Made by a program: the position numbers and the translations under genes
The notes under the pieces: model-generated
Told to the model about the DNA's origin: nothing
The model's database searches: none
The model's input: the letters and a program-made list of their open reading frames with translations, nothing else
In this document: piece by piece, positions 53,325 through 61,788 of the stretch
How the letters are laid out: every line of letters starts with the position of its first letter
Numbering within the stretch: position 1 is the first letter of the stretch
Assembly: GCA_013298845.1 (NCBI GenBank)
Contig: JAAFJN010000006.1
Span: 155,797 to 219,796, forward strand
From: Chitinophagales bacterium
Lineage (GTDB): Bacteria; Bacteroidota; Bacteroidia; Chitinophagales; Saprospiraceae
Length of the DNA: 64,000 bases
Direction: 5' to 3'

Positions 53325-53346
53325 AGGGGAAAAGGTATTGTAAACG

Positions 53347-55545
53347 TTAAACATTTAGCTGATTGCGGACTAAATCGTAATATAATCCACCTTTTTGGAT
53401 TAATTCTTCGTGGGTGCCCTGCTCTACGGCCTCGCCACGCTCCAAAACGATGATATGATCGGCATTTCGGACGGTACTGAGGCGGTGCGCCACCACGACT
53501 ACCGTCTTGCCGTAAAACACCCGACCGAGGTTTTCCATGACGATTCGTTCATTATTGGCATCTAATGCGTTGGTGGCTTCGTCAAAAAAGAAAAATTGCG
53601 GGTTTTTGTACACGGCTCGGGCAATCAGGATGCGTTGTTTCTGGCCCTGACTAATGCCGGTTCCTTCCTGTCCGATCTTGGTATTGTACCCCAGCGGCAG
53701 GCCCTCGATAAAACTTTTGATATTGGCCATTTCGGCGGCGTGGTACAGGCGGCGCGGCTCAATAAGTTCTTCCCCGATGGTAATATTTCGGGCAATGGTA
53801 TCGCTAAAAATAAAACCCTCCTGCAACACGGTGCCGCATTGCGAACGCCATTGTTGGGTATTGATATTGGATAAACTAATGTCGCCCAAACGCACCAAAC
53901 CGGAGGTGGGGGTGTAGTAGTTCAGCAGGAGTTTGAGCAGGGTCGTTTTGCCGCTGCCGCTCGAACCCACAATGGCCGTGGTTTTGCCGTAAGGGAAAGT
54001 AAGGTTCAGGTTTTTGAGCACCACCGGATCGTGCGGGCCGCCGTACCGGAACGATACATTGTCGAGTACGAGGGCTTTATTTTCGGGCAAAAGGGTCACT
54101 TTGGCCGCGTCAAGGGGTTCTTCTTCGGGGCGGTTATGAATTTCGTTGAGGCGTTCGAGGCTGATTTTGGCTTCCTGCCAGGCCAGCATAAATTGCACAA
54201 TGGACTCCAGCGGGCCGTTCATTTGCCCAATGATGTACTGGGTGGCCAACATCATCCCGAGGCTCATTTCGTTGTTCATGACGGCGGTGGCGGCCAAAAA
54301 CGAAATCAGGATATTTTTGCCTTCGTTGATAAAAGCCGCTCCGGCGCGTTGAAACTGGTCGGTGGCCAAATATTGCACGTTGACGCGGAACAAACGGGCC
54401 TGAATCCGCTCCCAATCCCACCGTTTTTGTTTTTCGGCGTTGTGTTGTTTAATTTCCTGCATCCCGTTGATCAACTGAATGAGGGTGCTTTGGTTTTCGG
54501 CCATCCGTTCGAACCGCCGGTAATCGAGGGTGCGGCGGCGGCTCATAAACAACCAAACCCAACCTAAGTACAACAGCGCCGCCACAATAAATACCGTACA
54601 AATGACCGGACTGTAAAACAACAGCACCAGCATCAGGATGAGCAGGCTGAACAGGTTGAATAAAGTGTGCAACGAGGAAGAGGTCAAAAAACGCTCCACC
54701 CTTTCGTTGTCGTAAATGCGTTGCAGCAGGTCGCCCGTCATGCGAGCATCAAAAAAGGCCATGGGCAAGCGCATCAGTTTGATCAAAAAGTCGGAGATCA
54801 GGCTGATATTGACCCGGGTACCAATGTGCAGCAAAATCCAGCCGCGCAGGAACTCGACGGACATTTGCCCAAAAAACAACATGCCCTGGGCGAATAAAAT
54901 TAGCCAAACAAAGCCAAAATCGCGCATTTGCACGCCTTTGTCCACCAATGCCTGCATGAGGAACGGAAACACCAACTGAATGATACTGCCAAACAACAGC
55001 CCCAGCAGCAGTTGGGTAATCAGGTCGTTGTGTTTGTTGATGTATTGCCAAAGGAACGAAAACCCGGAGGTGGATTTCAGGGTTTTGTCGTCTTCGTCCT
55101 GCCGTTCAAAATCGGGGGTGGTGTTGAGGGCCAGAATAATCCCCTGGGGTTCGGCGGCGGTAATATCGCGGTCCCAGCCTTTGCGAAATTCGCCGGGACT
55201 CATGCGCAATTTGCCAATGGCCGGGTCGGCGACCAATACTTTGTCTTTATCAAAGCCGTACACCACCACAAAATGGTTATCGGACCAGTGGGCAATGCAG
55301 GGGAGCGGAACGTCTTCTTTTAACCGGGAAAAAGGTACTTTTACACCCAGCGTCCGAAAACCGATCCGCTCCGCTGCGTCCGCAATGCCCATGAGCGATG
55401 CGCCCTGACGGTCGAGGTGCGCCAAATCGCGCAGCCGCTCCAAAGAATAATGCCGACCATAGTGCCGCGCAATCATACGCAGGCAGGTCACACCGCAATC
55501 GGTGGCATCTAATTGTTTATAAAAAGTAAATTTATCGCCAAACAC
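53347..55545 (-). CDS. Peptidase-containing ABC transporter (C39 family exporter)
   Basis: A 732-residue bacteriocin-type exporter starting at a GTG codon (55545), which directly follows an in-frame stop a few codons upstream. Domains: C39 peptidase (about 1-145) with the catalytic triad C17 (DATDCGVTC), H91 (NHFVVVYG) and D107 (VADPAIG), plus the oxyanion Gln Q11; ABC transmembrane region (about 165-460); nucleotide-binding domain (about 485-730) with GSSGSGKTT, TGISQGQKQRILIARAVYK and FFFDEATNALD. It should cleave double-glycine leaders and export the peptide. Its own clear substrate is not adjacent, but the peptide at 48152-48364 fits. No HlyD-type partner is seen. Confidence 0.93.
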   Translation of the reverse strand: MFGDKFTFYKQLDATDCGVTCLRMIARHYGRHYSLERLRDLAHLDRQGASLMGIADAAERIGFRTLGVKVPFSRLKEDVPLPCIAHWSDNHFVVVYGFDKDKVLVADPAIGKLRMSPGEFRKGWDRDITAAEPQGIILALNTTPDFERQDEDDKTLKSTSGFSFLWQYINKHNDLITQLLLGLLFGSIIQLVFPFLMQALVDKGVQMRDFGFVWLILFAQGMLFFGQMSVEFLRGWILLHIGTRVNISLISDFLIKLMRLPMAFFDARMTGDLLQRIYDNERVERFLTSSSLHTLFNLFSLLILMLVLLFYSPVICTVFIVAALLYLGWVWLFMSRRRTLDYRRFERMAENQSTLIQLINGMQEIKQHNAEKQKRWDWERIQARLFRVNVQYLATDQFQRAGAAFINEGKNILISFLAATAVMNNEMSLGMMLATQYIIGQMNGPLESIVQFMLAWQEAKISLERLNEIHNRPEEEPLDAAKVTLLPENKALVLDNVSFRYGGPHDPVVLKNLNLTFPYGKTTAIVGSSGSGKTTLLKLLLNYYTPTSGLVRLGDISLSNINTQQWRSQCGTVLQEGFIFSDTIARNITIGEELIEPRRLYHAAEMANIKSFIEGLPLGYNTKIGQEGTGISQGQKQRILIARAVYKNPQFFFFDEATNALDANNERIVMENLGRVFYGKTVVVVAHRLSTVRNADHIIVLERGEAVEQGTHEELIQKGGLYYDLVRNQLNV

Positions 55546-55581
55546 GGCGCGAATATACTACAAATCTTTAGAAACTGTTTC

Positions 55582-57240
55582 TTATTGCTGCGGCTCTTGC
55601 CCCTTTACCGTGGCGATGATTTTGTCTTTTGGATATTTAATGGAATATGCAAATTTGATTTTTTTACTTTGTCCGGCCTTAATATCCAATTTCCAAAGTA
55701 GTTTCCCGTAGGTTTCGGTGTATTCGGCCCCGTCTTTTTCTTCCACGTCCACTTCGATACCTTCTTGTTTGGAAACGGGCACCTGATCCAGTATTTCAAT
55801 GGAAATCGGGATGGTTTTGTTGTTGCGCACGGTAATTTCGTAGGCAAAACTTTCTTTCACGGTGTTGCTCAATATTTTTTTCCGGGCCGTAAAGTCTTTG
55901 GGTTGAATCCGTTTGATGCTGATTTGTTCGTCGCGGCCCAACGAAATCAGCAGGGTATCGGCGGTGACGTTGGGGTTGATAAAGGTTTGGCCCACGTACG
56001 TATCGCGGAAAAAGATATTGGCCGTACCCGCCAGCAGGTTGTATTTGCCGTAATCGGCCACTTTAGCCAGCAAAAACGCTGATGCGTCCAATTTGGGTAC
56101 CGCGTGGTATTGGTATTCGGCGGCCATATCGCGTTCTTCGATGATGACTACGTTCGTTTCACCGTTGGCCGGAATATCCTGGGGTTTGGCAATGTCAAAC
56201 GTGGATAAAAACTCCTGTGGTTCTTCCATGACCGCAACTAATGGTACCGGATAAGCAATGGCGTCCATCACTTCACTTTCAGTAACTACGGCCTCTTGTA
56301 ACTGGTACATATTGGTATTGGCCTGGGCGCGGTCGGCGGCTTTGCGAACGGGCTGCGGCATAACGCGAAAATCCACAAAAACCGGCGATAAAATGGGGCG
56401 GTTGTTGTTGGTTAAAGGGACGGCCGTGGACAGCGCGAGTTTTACATTTTTCCAATCGAAGCCGGTACTGTTAAATACATTGGCTTTGTACACCAGTTGA
56501 AGCGGTTTGTCCAATCCATTGGCGTGTACGTCGTACAAGGGCGACCAACTGGCCTGAAGGGCGAGGTAAGTGCAGGCAATTTCGATGGTTTGGGCCACGG
56601 GCGACTCAATTTTCATAATAATTTCGCCGCTGCTGTTGCCGGTATTGGGGTACAGGTTTTGCAGTTCGTTTTGTAAGGTCTGGATATAACTGCCGTTGGA
56701 ACGCTGGAGCAGGCGCAGGCGGTGCTGTTGTTTTTTGAGGTCTAACATGCGTTGGCGGTAAAATTCCACGAGGTCGCGCAACTGGGTAATGTCTAAGTTT
56801 TGTTGGCCTTTGTCGGTCAGAGTGCCAATTTGTTGCGATTTGCTGGTTAACATCTCGTATTCGCCGTCGTACACTTCTTTCTCCGCTTGTAAGATTGCGG
56901 CCTGGTCGCCCAAAATCACAATCGAGTCCCTAATTATTTTAACGCGCGGGTTTTCGGCCACGGGAGCGGGCATTTTTAATTGAAAAACTGCCGCGTTCAG
57001 GGTAACATTGCCGCCGAGGCGAACTTGTAAACTTTGGGGGTTAAAGGCCGCGGTTTGGTTTTCAAAAATCACTTCCGAACGACCCGCGGGCACCGTTACT
57101 TTGGCAATACTGGTGAGTTTGGCGCCACTGCGGTACACGGTAACCTCTTTTACTACCGGAGAGATGCGGATGGGCGTGGCGGCAAAAGCCGTGGTAATGG
57201 CGAGCAAAAAAGCCGCTGTAATCAACGTTGATTTCATCAT
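55582..57240 (-). CDS. DUF4139 / MuiA-like secreted protein
   Basis: A 552-residue exported protein from MMKSTLITAAFLLAITTAFA. The N-terminal DUF4140 region (VVKEVTVYRSGAKLTSIAKVTVP) is followed by a coiled coil (about 90-195, YRQRMLDLKKQQHRLRLLQR) and a C-terminal DUF4139 domain (about 215-550): ACTYLALQASWSPLYDVHAN, KNVKLALSTAVP, FRDTYVGQTFINP, then YEITVRNNKTIPISIEILDQ. MuiA-type proteins were first noted for lowering mucoidy, but the biochemical role is unknown. A serine-rich region near 310-350 is unstructured. It lies 36 bases upstream of the ABC exporter gene on the same strand and could be co-transcribed. Confidence 0.88.
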   Translation of the reverse strand: MMKSTLITAAFLLAITTAFAATPIRISPVVKEVTVYRSGAKLTSIAKVTVPAGRSEVIFENQTAAFNPQSLQVRLGGNVTLNAAVFQLKMPAPVAENPRVKIIRDSIVILGDQAAILQAEKEVYDGEYEMLTSKSQQIGTLTDKGQQNLDITQLRDLVEFYRQRMLDLKKQQHRLRLLQRSNGSYIQTLQNELQNLYPNTGNSSGEIIMKIESPVAQTIEIACTYLALQASWSPLYDVHANGLDKPLQLVYKANVFNSTGFDWKNVKLALSTAVPLTNNNRPILSPVFVDFRVMPQPVRKAADRAQANTNMYQLQEAVVTESEVMDAIAYPVPLVAVMEEPQEFLSTFDIAKPQDIPANGETNVVIIEERDMAAEYQYHAVPKLDASAFLLAKVADYGKYNLLAGTANIFFRDTYVGQTFINPNVTADTLLISLGRDEQISIKRIQPKDFTARKKILSNTVKESFAYEITVRNNKTIPISIEILDQVPVSKQEGIEVDVEEKDGAEYTETYGKLLWKLDIKAGQSKKIKFAYSIKYPKDKIIATVKGQEPQQ

Positions 57241-57365
57241 AATATCTGTGTCGTTTAAATATCGGGCCTTCGGATGCAAGAGTCTTCCAAATTACATAAA
57301 TGGCCGTTGGAAGCGCGAAACTTTTTGTTTTTTACCTTTACTTCACACTTTTCACCAAAATCCCG

Positions 57366-57374
57366 TATCTTTGC
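57366..57374 (+). promoter_or_regulatory. Consensus -7 element of the DEAD-box helicase gene
   Basis: TATCTTTGC fits TAnnTTTGC; the predicted leader is about 155 bases and carries the inverted repeat at 57454-57511. Confidence 0.55.
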
Positions 57375-57453
57375 AACCGGAAAACAAAAGAATGTGTTTA
57401 GTGTAGTAGCATAAGAGATTGATAACGAGTTAGTTATTTCGCTTTTTTGTATT

Positions 57454-57511
57454 TTGTGACGCACACATTCCCCGTAAACAATACCGCTGATGTCCACACA
57501 GCGCGTCACAA
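57454..57511 (+). promoter_or_regulatory. Stem-loop in the leader of the DEAD-box helicase gene
   Basis: TTGTGACGC (57454-57462) pairs with GCGTCACAA (57503-57511) across 40 bases, 24 bases before the ATG. A long structured leader is typical of cold-shock-type helicase mRNAs, but the role here is inference. Confidence 0.45.
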
Positions 57512-57535
57512 TCAGCATTTATTAAGACTATTTAA

Positions 57536-59248
57536 ATGACTTTTAACGAACTCGGTCTCATTGAGCCGATTCTGAAAGCCCTTGCCACGGAAGGTTATGT
57601 CACACCGACACCTATCCAGCAACAGGCCATTCCCGTTGTTTTACAACAGCGCGACCTCTTGGGATGTGCACAAACCGGAACCGGCAAAACTGCCGCTTTT
57701 GCACTGCCCATTATTCAACTCCACCATCAGGCCCCTCCGGCAAAAGGCCCGATGAACATCAAAACCCTGATCCTTACCCCTACCCGCGAACTGGCCATCC
57801 AAATTGGCGATAGTTTTAAAGCCTACGGTGCTTTTACGCGGATTCGGCACACGGTTATTTTTGGCGGTGTGGGTCAACAGCCCCAAACCGATGCCCTCAA
57901 ACGGGGCGTAGAAGTGCTCATTGCTACGCCCGGTCGTTTACTCGACCTCATGCAGCAAGGCTTTGTACACCTCGGTAACCTCGAAATTTTTGTTTTGGAC
58001 GAAGCCGATCGTATGCTCGATATGGGTTTTATCCACGATGTACGCAAGGTAATTGCCAAATTGCCCAACCAACGCCAAACCCTGTTTTTTTCGGCTACCA
58101 TGCCCAATGAAATTCAAAAACTGGCGGATACCATTTTGCGTAATCCGGAAAAAGTAGCGGTTACCCCCGTTTCTTCTACGGCCGAAAAAGTGCAACAATC
58201 CGTCTTTTTTGCCGATAAAAACCAGAAAAAGAACCTTTTGACGCACCTTTTGCAGGATCCCGAAATTAAGGCTGCATTGGTATTTTCCCGCACCAAACAC
58301 GGTGCGAACAAAATTGCCAAAGAATTGCTGAAAGTGCGCATTACCGCCGAAGCCATTCACGGTAACAAGTCACAAACTGCCCGTCAGACGGCATTGAGCA
58401 ATTTTAAAAACGGTAAAACTCGCGTTTTGGTCGCCACCGATATCGCCGCTCGTGGTATTGATATTGATGACTTGGCCTACGTATTCAACTACGATTTGCC
58501 CAATGTGCCCGAAACGTACGTGCACCGTATTGGTCGTACCGGCCGCGCCGGTGCCAGCGGACAAGCCATTTCTTTCTGCGATCAGGAAGAACGCGCTTAC
58601 CTGCGGGACATTGAAAAGTTAATTGGTAAAAAAGTGCCGGTTGGCGTTATCAGCCCTGATTTGGCCCTACAAATCAGCGTTCCTTCACCCGATAGCGAAG
58701 AAGACGCCAGAGAAAACCAGCCCCGGGGTGGTGGTCGTAACCAACGCCAGCAATCCGCGCCGCGCCAACAACAACCGCAACAGCCGCGTAATGCACCGCA
58801 ACCACAGCGTCAATCCGCGCCGCAACGCCCGCAAAACGCACAACCGCAGCCGCAACGTCAGCCAAAGCCGCAAAATAACCCCCAACCAGTTTGGGATGCT
58901 CAGCCCAATCCGGTAACGCAAAAATCGGCAGCACCGCAACCGCAACGCCAGCCGCAGGCACAACGCCCGCAGCCGCCGCAGCGCACCAACGACCGGCCCG
59001 CGCAAGAGCCGCGCCAGGAGCAGCGTACCAACACCGCCGCACCGCGCCAGCAACAAGGCGGCAACGGTCAGCAACGGCCACAGCAACGCAACCAACCGGG
59101 AAATATGCAACAAAGACCGCAGCAACACAACCGCAACGGTCAACCTTTGCACAAACACCCGCAACAGGGCCAACAAAAAAATCGGCCCCAAACCGCTTCT
59201 AATTCCAAAAAAATGGATTGGGGCGATTTGGATGAATTTGACTTTTAG
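57536..59248 (+). CDS. DEAD-box RNA helicase (RhlE type) with a Q/P/R-rich tail
   Basis: A 570-residue ATP-dependent RNA helicase. Helicase motifs in order: Q motif ([10 protein letters not shown]), [66 protein letters not shown] and [10 protein letters not shown]. The core ends near 385. The last about 185 residues are low-complexity Gln, Pro, Arg and Asn ([19 protein letters not shown]...), ending with the acidic patch [13 protein letters not shown]. Such tails help RNA binding and condensate formation in related helicases. The leader is long and structured. It likely works in ribosome assembly or RNA decay, perhaps in the cold (inference). A heptamer element starts right after its stop. 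Confidence 0.93.
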   Translation: MTFNELGLIEPILKALATEGYVTPTPIQQQAIPVVLQQRDLLGCAQTGTGKTAAFALPIIQLHHQAPPAKGPMNIKTLILTPTRELAIQIGDSFKAYGAFTRIRHTVIFGGVGQQPQTDALKRGVEVLIATPGRLLDLMQQGFVHLGNLEIFVLDEADRMLDMGFIHDVRKVIAKLPNQRQTLFFSATMPNEIQKLADTILRNPEKVAVTPVSSTAEKVQQSVFFADKNQKKNLLTHLLQDPEIKAALVFSRTKHGANKIAKELLKVRITAEAIHGNKSQTARQTALSNFKNGKTRVLVATDIAARGIDIDDLAYVFNYDLPNVPETYVHRIGRTGRAGASGQAISFCDQEERAYLRDIEKLIGKKVPVGVISPDLALQISVPSPDSEEDARENQPRGGGRNQRQQSAPRQQQPQQPRNAPQPQRQSAPQRPQNAQPQPQRQPKPQNNPQPVWDAQPNPVTQKSAAPQPQRQPQAQRPQPPQRTNDRPAQEPRQEQRTNTAAPRQQQGGNGQQRPQQRNQPGNMQQRPQQHNRNGQPLHKHPQQGQQKNRPQTASNSKKMDWGDLDEFDF

Positions 59249-59476
59249 AAGTGAATAGTGAATAGTGAATAGTGAAGAGTGAATAGTGAAAAGTGTAGAG
59301 TGAATAGTGGAAAATATCTTTTAAAATATTTATAATGAATACTTTACGTGTCGTAAAGAGTAGTGTATTTTTGCCCAATAAGAGTAAAAAACTACGCGAC
59401 GACGGGCAAAACTTTTCACTTTTCACTATTCGTTTTTCACTCTTCACTTTTCACTTTTCGTTTTTCACTAAAAAAA
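59249..59476. repeat. Heptamer-array element copy 7, between the helicase gene and aroE
   Basis: Units of AGTGAATAGTGAAGA type run from the helicase stop to about 59308. An AT-rich spacer holds the hairpin CTTTACGtgtCGTAAAG (about 59342-59358). GACGACGGGCAAAA follows (59398-59411), then reverse heptamers (CTTTTCACTTTTC...) to 59470. Six bases later comes the aroE ATG. Confidence 0.85.
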
Positions 59477-60256
59477 ATGAAATTATTCGGTCTTATTGGT
59501 TTTCCGCTCGGGCATTCGTTTTCCAAGCGGTATTTTACCGAAAAATTTGAACGCGAGCAAATTTCCAATTGCCGCTACGAACTATTCCCGCTGGAAAGTA
59601 TCGGGGAGTTTCCTTCGTTGCTGGCGGAGCAGCCCGATTTAGTGGGTTTAAACGTTACCATTCCTTACAAACAGACCGTTATTCCCTATCTGCACCACCT
59701 GAGCGCGGCGGCTACGGCCATTGGGGCGGTCAATTGTATTCACATTGACCCCAATGGGCAGTTGACCGGCCACAACACCGATGCCGTTGGTTTTCGCCAA
59801 TCGCTCGAACATAAAGCGGGCGGACGATGGGCCACGCCCCAGACCCAAGCCCTTGTTTTGGGCAACGGCGGCGCGGCAAAAGCCGTGTTTTTTGTGCTGC
59901 AAACGTTGGGGATTGCCTATTCCGTGGTGTCCCGTAAGCCCGACCCGAAGGCTGAAAATGAATACAGTTGGGAACAGGTGCCCGCGTTAATATCCGGGTT
60001 GCAAAAACAAAGCCCCCATTCTCCCGTTCTTATTGTAAATACCACGCCGGTAGGCATGGCCCCCCACGTAGAAGATTGCCCCCCATTGCCCTTTGAATTA
60101 TTTAATGACCAAATTCTGGTATTCGATCTCGTATATAATCCCCAAGAGACTGTACTTTTGCGGCAAGCCGGTTTACAGGGAGCCCATACGCTCAACGGCC
60201 TCGAGATGCTTTACCTTCAGGCCGATGCTGCCTGGGAAATTTGGAATAACACATAA
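59477..60256 (+). CDS. aroE: Shikimate dehydrogenase
   Basis: A 259-residue NADPH-dependent enzyme that reduces 3-dehydroshikimate to shikimate on the way to chorismate. The substrate site shows FPLGHSFSKRYF, LNVTIPYKQTVIPYL with the catalytic Lys, and GHNTDAVGF with its Asp. The nucleotide fold has LVLGNGGAAKAVFFVLQ, and NTTPVGMAPHVEDCPPLP with DLVYNP follows the usual order. I start at 59477 because the longer frame from 59363 translates repeat DNA. It supplies the chorismate used by PabB and TrpE. It is followed after 9 bases by the proline dehydrogenase gene on the same strand. The heptamer element forms its 5' leader. Confidence 0.93.
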   Translation: MKLFGLIGFPLGHSFSKRYFTEKFEREQISNCRYELFPLESIGEFPSLLAEQPDLVGLNVTIPYKQTVIPYLHHLSAAATAIGAVNCIHIDPNGQLTGHNTDAVGFRQSLEHKAGGRWATPQTQALVLGNGGAAKAVFFVLQTLGIAYSVVSRKPDPKAENEYSWEQVPALISGLQKQSPHSPVLIVNTTPVGMAPHVEDCPPLPFELFNDQILVFDLVYNPQETVLLRQAGLQGAHTLNGLEMLYLQADAAWEIWNNT

Positions 60257-60265
60257 TCCATTCAT

Positions 60266-61468
60266 ATGGCCAATACAGTTGATACCACCACCACAAAACT
60301 CCCCGATTTTTCGGATACCGCCACGGCTTTTGCCCACCTTAGTGATCAGGAACTTAAAAAAGCCGCTTGGTTATTCCGTATGATGAACCGCCCCTGGCTG
60401 GTGAAATACGGTTCTTCGTTGGGACTGGTTGCCGTTGAATGGAATTTGCCATTTGCCGAAAAAATTATCCGCCACACCATTTTTGAACAGTTTGTGGGTG
60501 GTTCCACCCTGCTCGAAAGCCAAAAAAGTATTGATCGCCTCGCCGATTCCAATGCGTTGACCATTCTTGATTACGGTGCCGAAGCCAAGGAAACCGAACA
60601 GGATTTTAACCATACGATGAACGAAAATATCCGTGCGATTGATTTTGCTTCACAATCGGGTGGAAAAATTCCGGTCATTAGTACCAAAATAACCGGTTTG
60701 GCGCGTTTTGCCCTACTAGAGCAGATCCAATCGGCTGCTACCATGAATAAAGAGGAGTTGACCGAATACCGCAACGCTCTCAAACGCCTTGATACCATTT
60801 GTTACCACGCCGCCCAAAAAGGGGTTGCCGTCTTTATTGACGCCGAAGAAAGTTGGATTCAGGATGCGCTCGATCATTTGGTGTGGTTGATGATGAAACG
60901 CTACAACAAACAAACCGTTGTGGTCTATAATACCTATCAAATGTACCGCAACGACCGGTTACAGTTTTTGATGGAAAGTGCCGACCGCGCCCGTGAAGCC
61001 GGTTTTATGCTGGGTGCCAAACTGGTGCGCGGGGCGTACATGGAAAAAGAACGCAAACGCGCCGAAGAAATGGGGTATCCCAACCCAATTAACCCCGACA
61101 AACAAACCACCGACGACCACTACAACACGGCGCTCCGGTTTTGTGTGGATCACATTGACGAAATTGCCGTGTGCAACGCCAGTCACAACGCCCAAAGTAA
61201 TTTGTTGTTGGCCGAGTTAATGGAGCAAAAAGGTATTCCGCGCAACCATCCGAATACGATGTTTAGTCAATTGTACGGTATGAGCGATAACCTGACTTTT
61301 AACCTGGCCAAAAGCGGTTACCGCGTGTCCAAATATGTGCCTTATGGCCAGGTGCACGACGTTATTCCTTACCTGATCCGGCGCGCGCAGGAGAACAGTT
61401 CGGTAACCGGCGATGCCAGCCGTGAACTCGGCTTGATTTTGCAGGAGGTAGAAAGGAGAGGTGTGTAG
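60266..61468 (+). CDS. Proline dehydrogenase (monofunctional)
   Basis: A 400-residue FAD enzyme that oxidises proline to pyrroline-5-carboxylate and passes electrons to the quinone pool. The TIM-barrel is about 70-390. Motifs: VFIDAEESWIQDALD, VVVYNTYQMYRNDRLQ, LGAKLVRGAYMEKERKRAEE with the FAD/substrate region, CNASHNAQSNLLL and the C-terminal YRVSKYVPYGQ with DVIPYLIRRAQENSSV. The enzyme has no aldehyde dehydrogenase domain, so it depends on a separate P5C dehydrogenase. It lies 9 bases after aroE, so they are probably one transcript although metabolically unrelated. Confidence 0.94.
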   Translation: MANTVDTTTTKLPDFSDTATAFAHLSDQELKKAAWLFRMMNRPWLVKYGSSLGLVAVEWNLPFAEKIIRHTIFEQFVGGSTLLESQKSIDRLADSNALTILDYGAEAKETEQDFNHTMNENIRAIDFASQSGGKIPVISTKITGLARFALLEQIQSAATMNKEELTEYRNALKRLDTICYHAAQKGVAVFIDAEESWIQDALDHLVWLMMKRYNKQTVVVYNTYQMYRNDRLQFLMESADRAREAGFMLGAKLVRGAYMEKERKRAEEMGYPNPINPDKQTTDDHYNTALRFCVDHIDEIAVCNASHNAQSNLLLAELMEQKGIPRNHPNTMFSQLYGMSDNLTFNLAKSGYRVSKYVPYGQVHDVIPYLIRRAQENSSVTGDASRELGLILQEVERRGV

Positions 61469-61596
61469 TTTTTGGGTCATTTTTGATACTTAAAGTCGCT
61501 TTAAAAGATTGATTATCAAAGATGTGCCGAGTTTTTAGAAATAAAAATTCCCGACAAATATGGGTAAATGTAGCGTATTTACATTAGTCTTTCCTT

Positions 61597-61605
61597 TACT
61601 TTTGC
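61597..61605 (+). promoter_or_regulatory. -7 element in the 320-base gap before the Kazal/dockerin protein gene
   Basis: TACTTTTGC matches TAnnTTTGC. It would give a leader of about 180 bases to the ATG at 61789. Apart from this box I see no gene, RNA or strong hairpin in 61469-61788. Confidence 0.5.
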
Positions 61606-61788
61606 CATAGAAAAGCAATCCGGCAAGGGTGTGGATGAATTTTTATCTTGTAGCCGGATCAATTATACTTCGGTTCGGCCGGTTTGGGATGCGTAAAAAT
61701 AGCGGTAATTTCCGGTAATTTACGTTCAAAGCCCTTGGCAACGCTCCGTACAACACACACTTGCTTTGGTCAAAAATCACAGTATTTT

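Noticed and set aside
61469..61788. tRNA or small RNA gene in the gap before the Kazal/dockerin gene
   Set aside because: I looked for a cloverleaf with a TTCGA loop and an anticodon arm on both strands and found none; only a promoter box is convincing.
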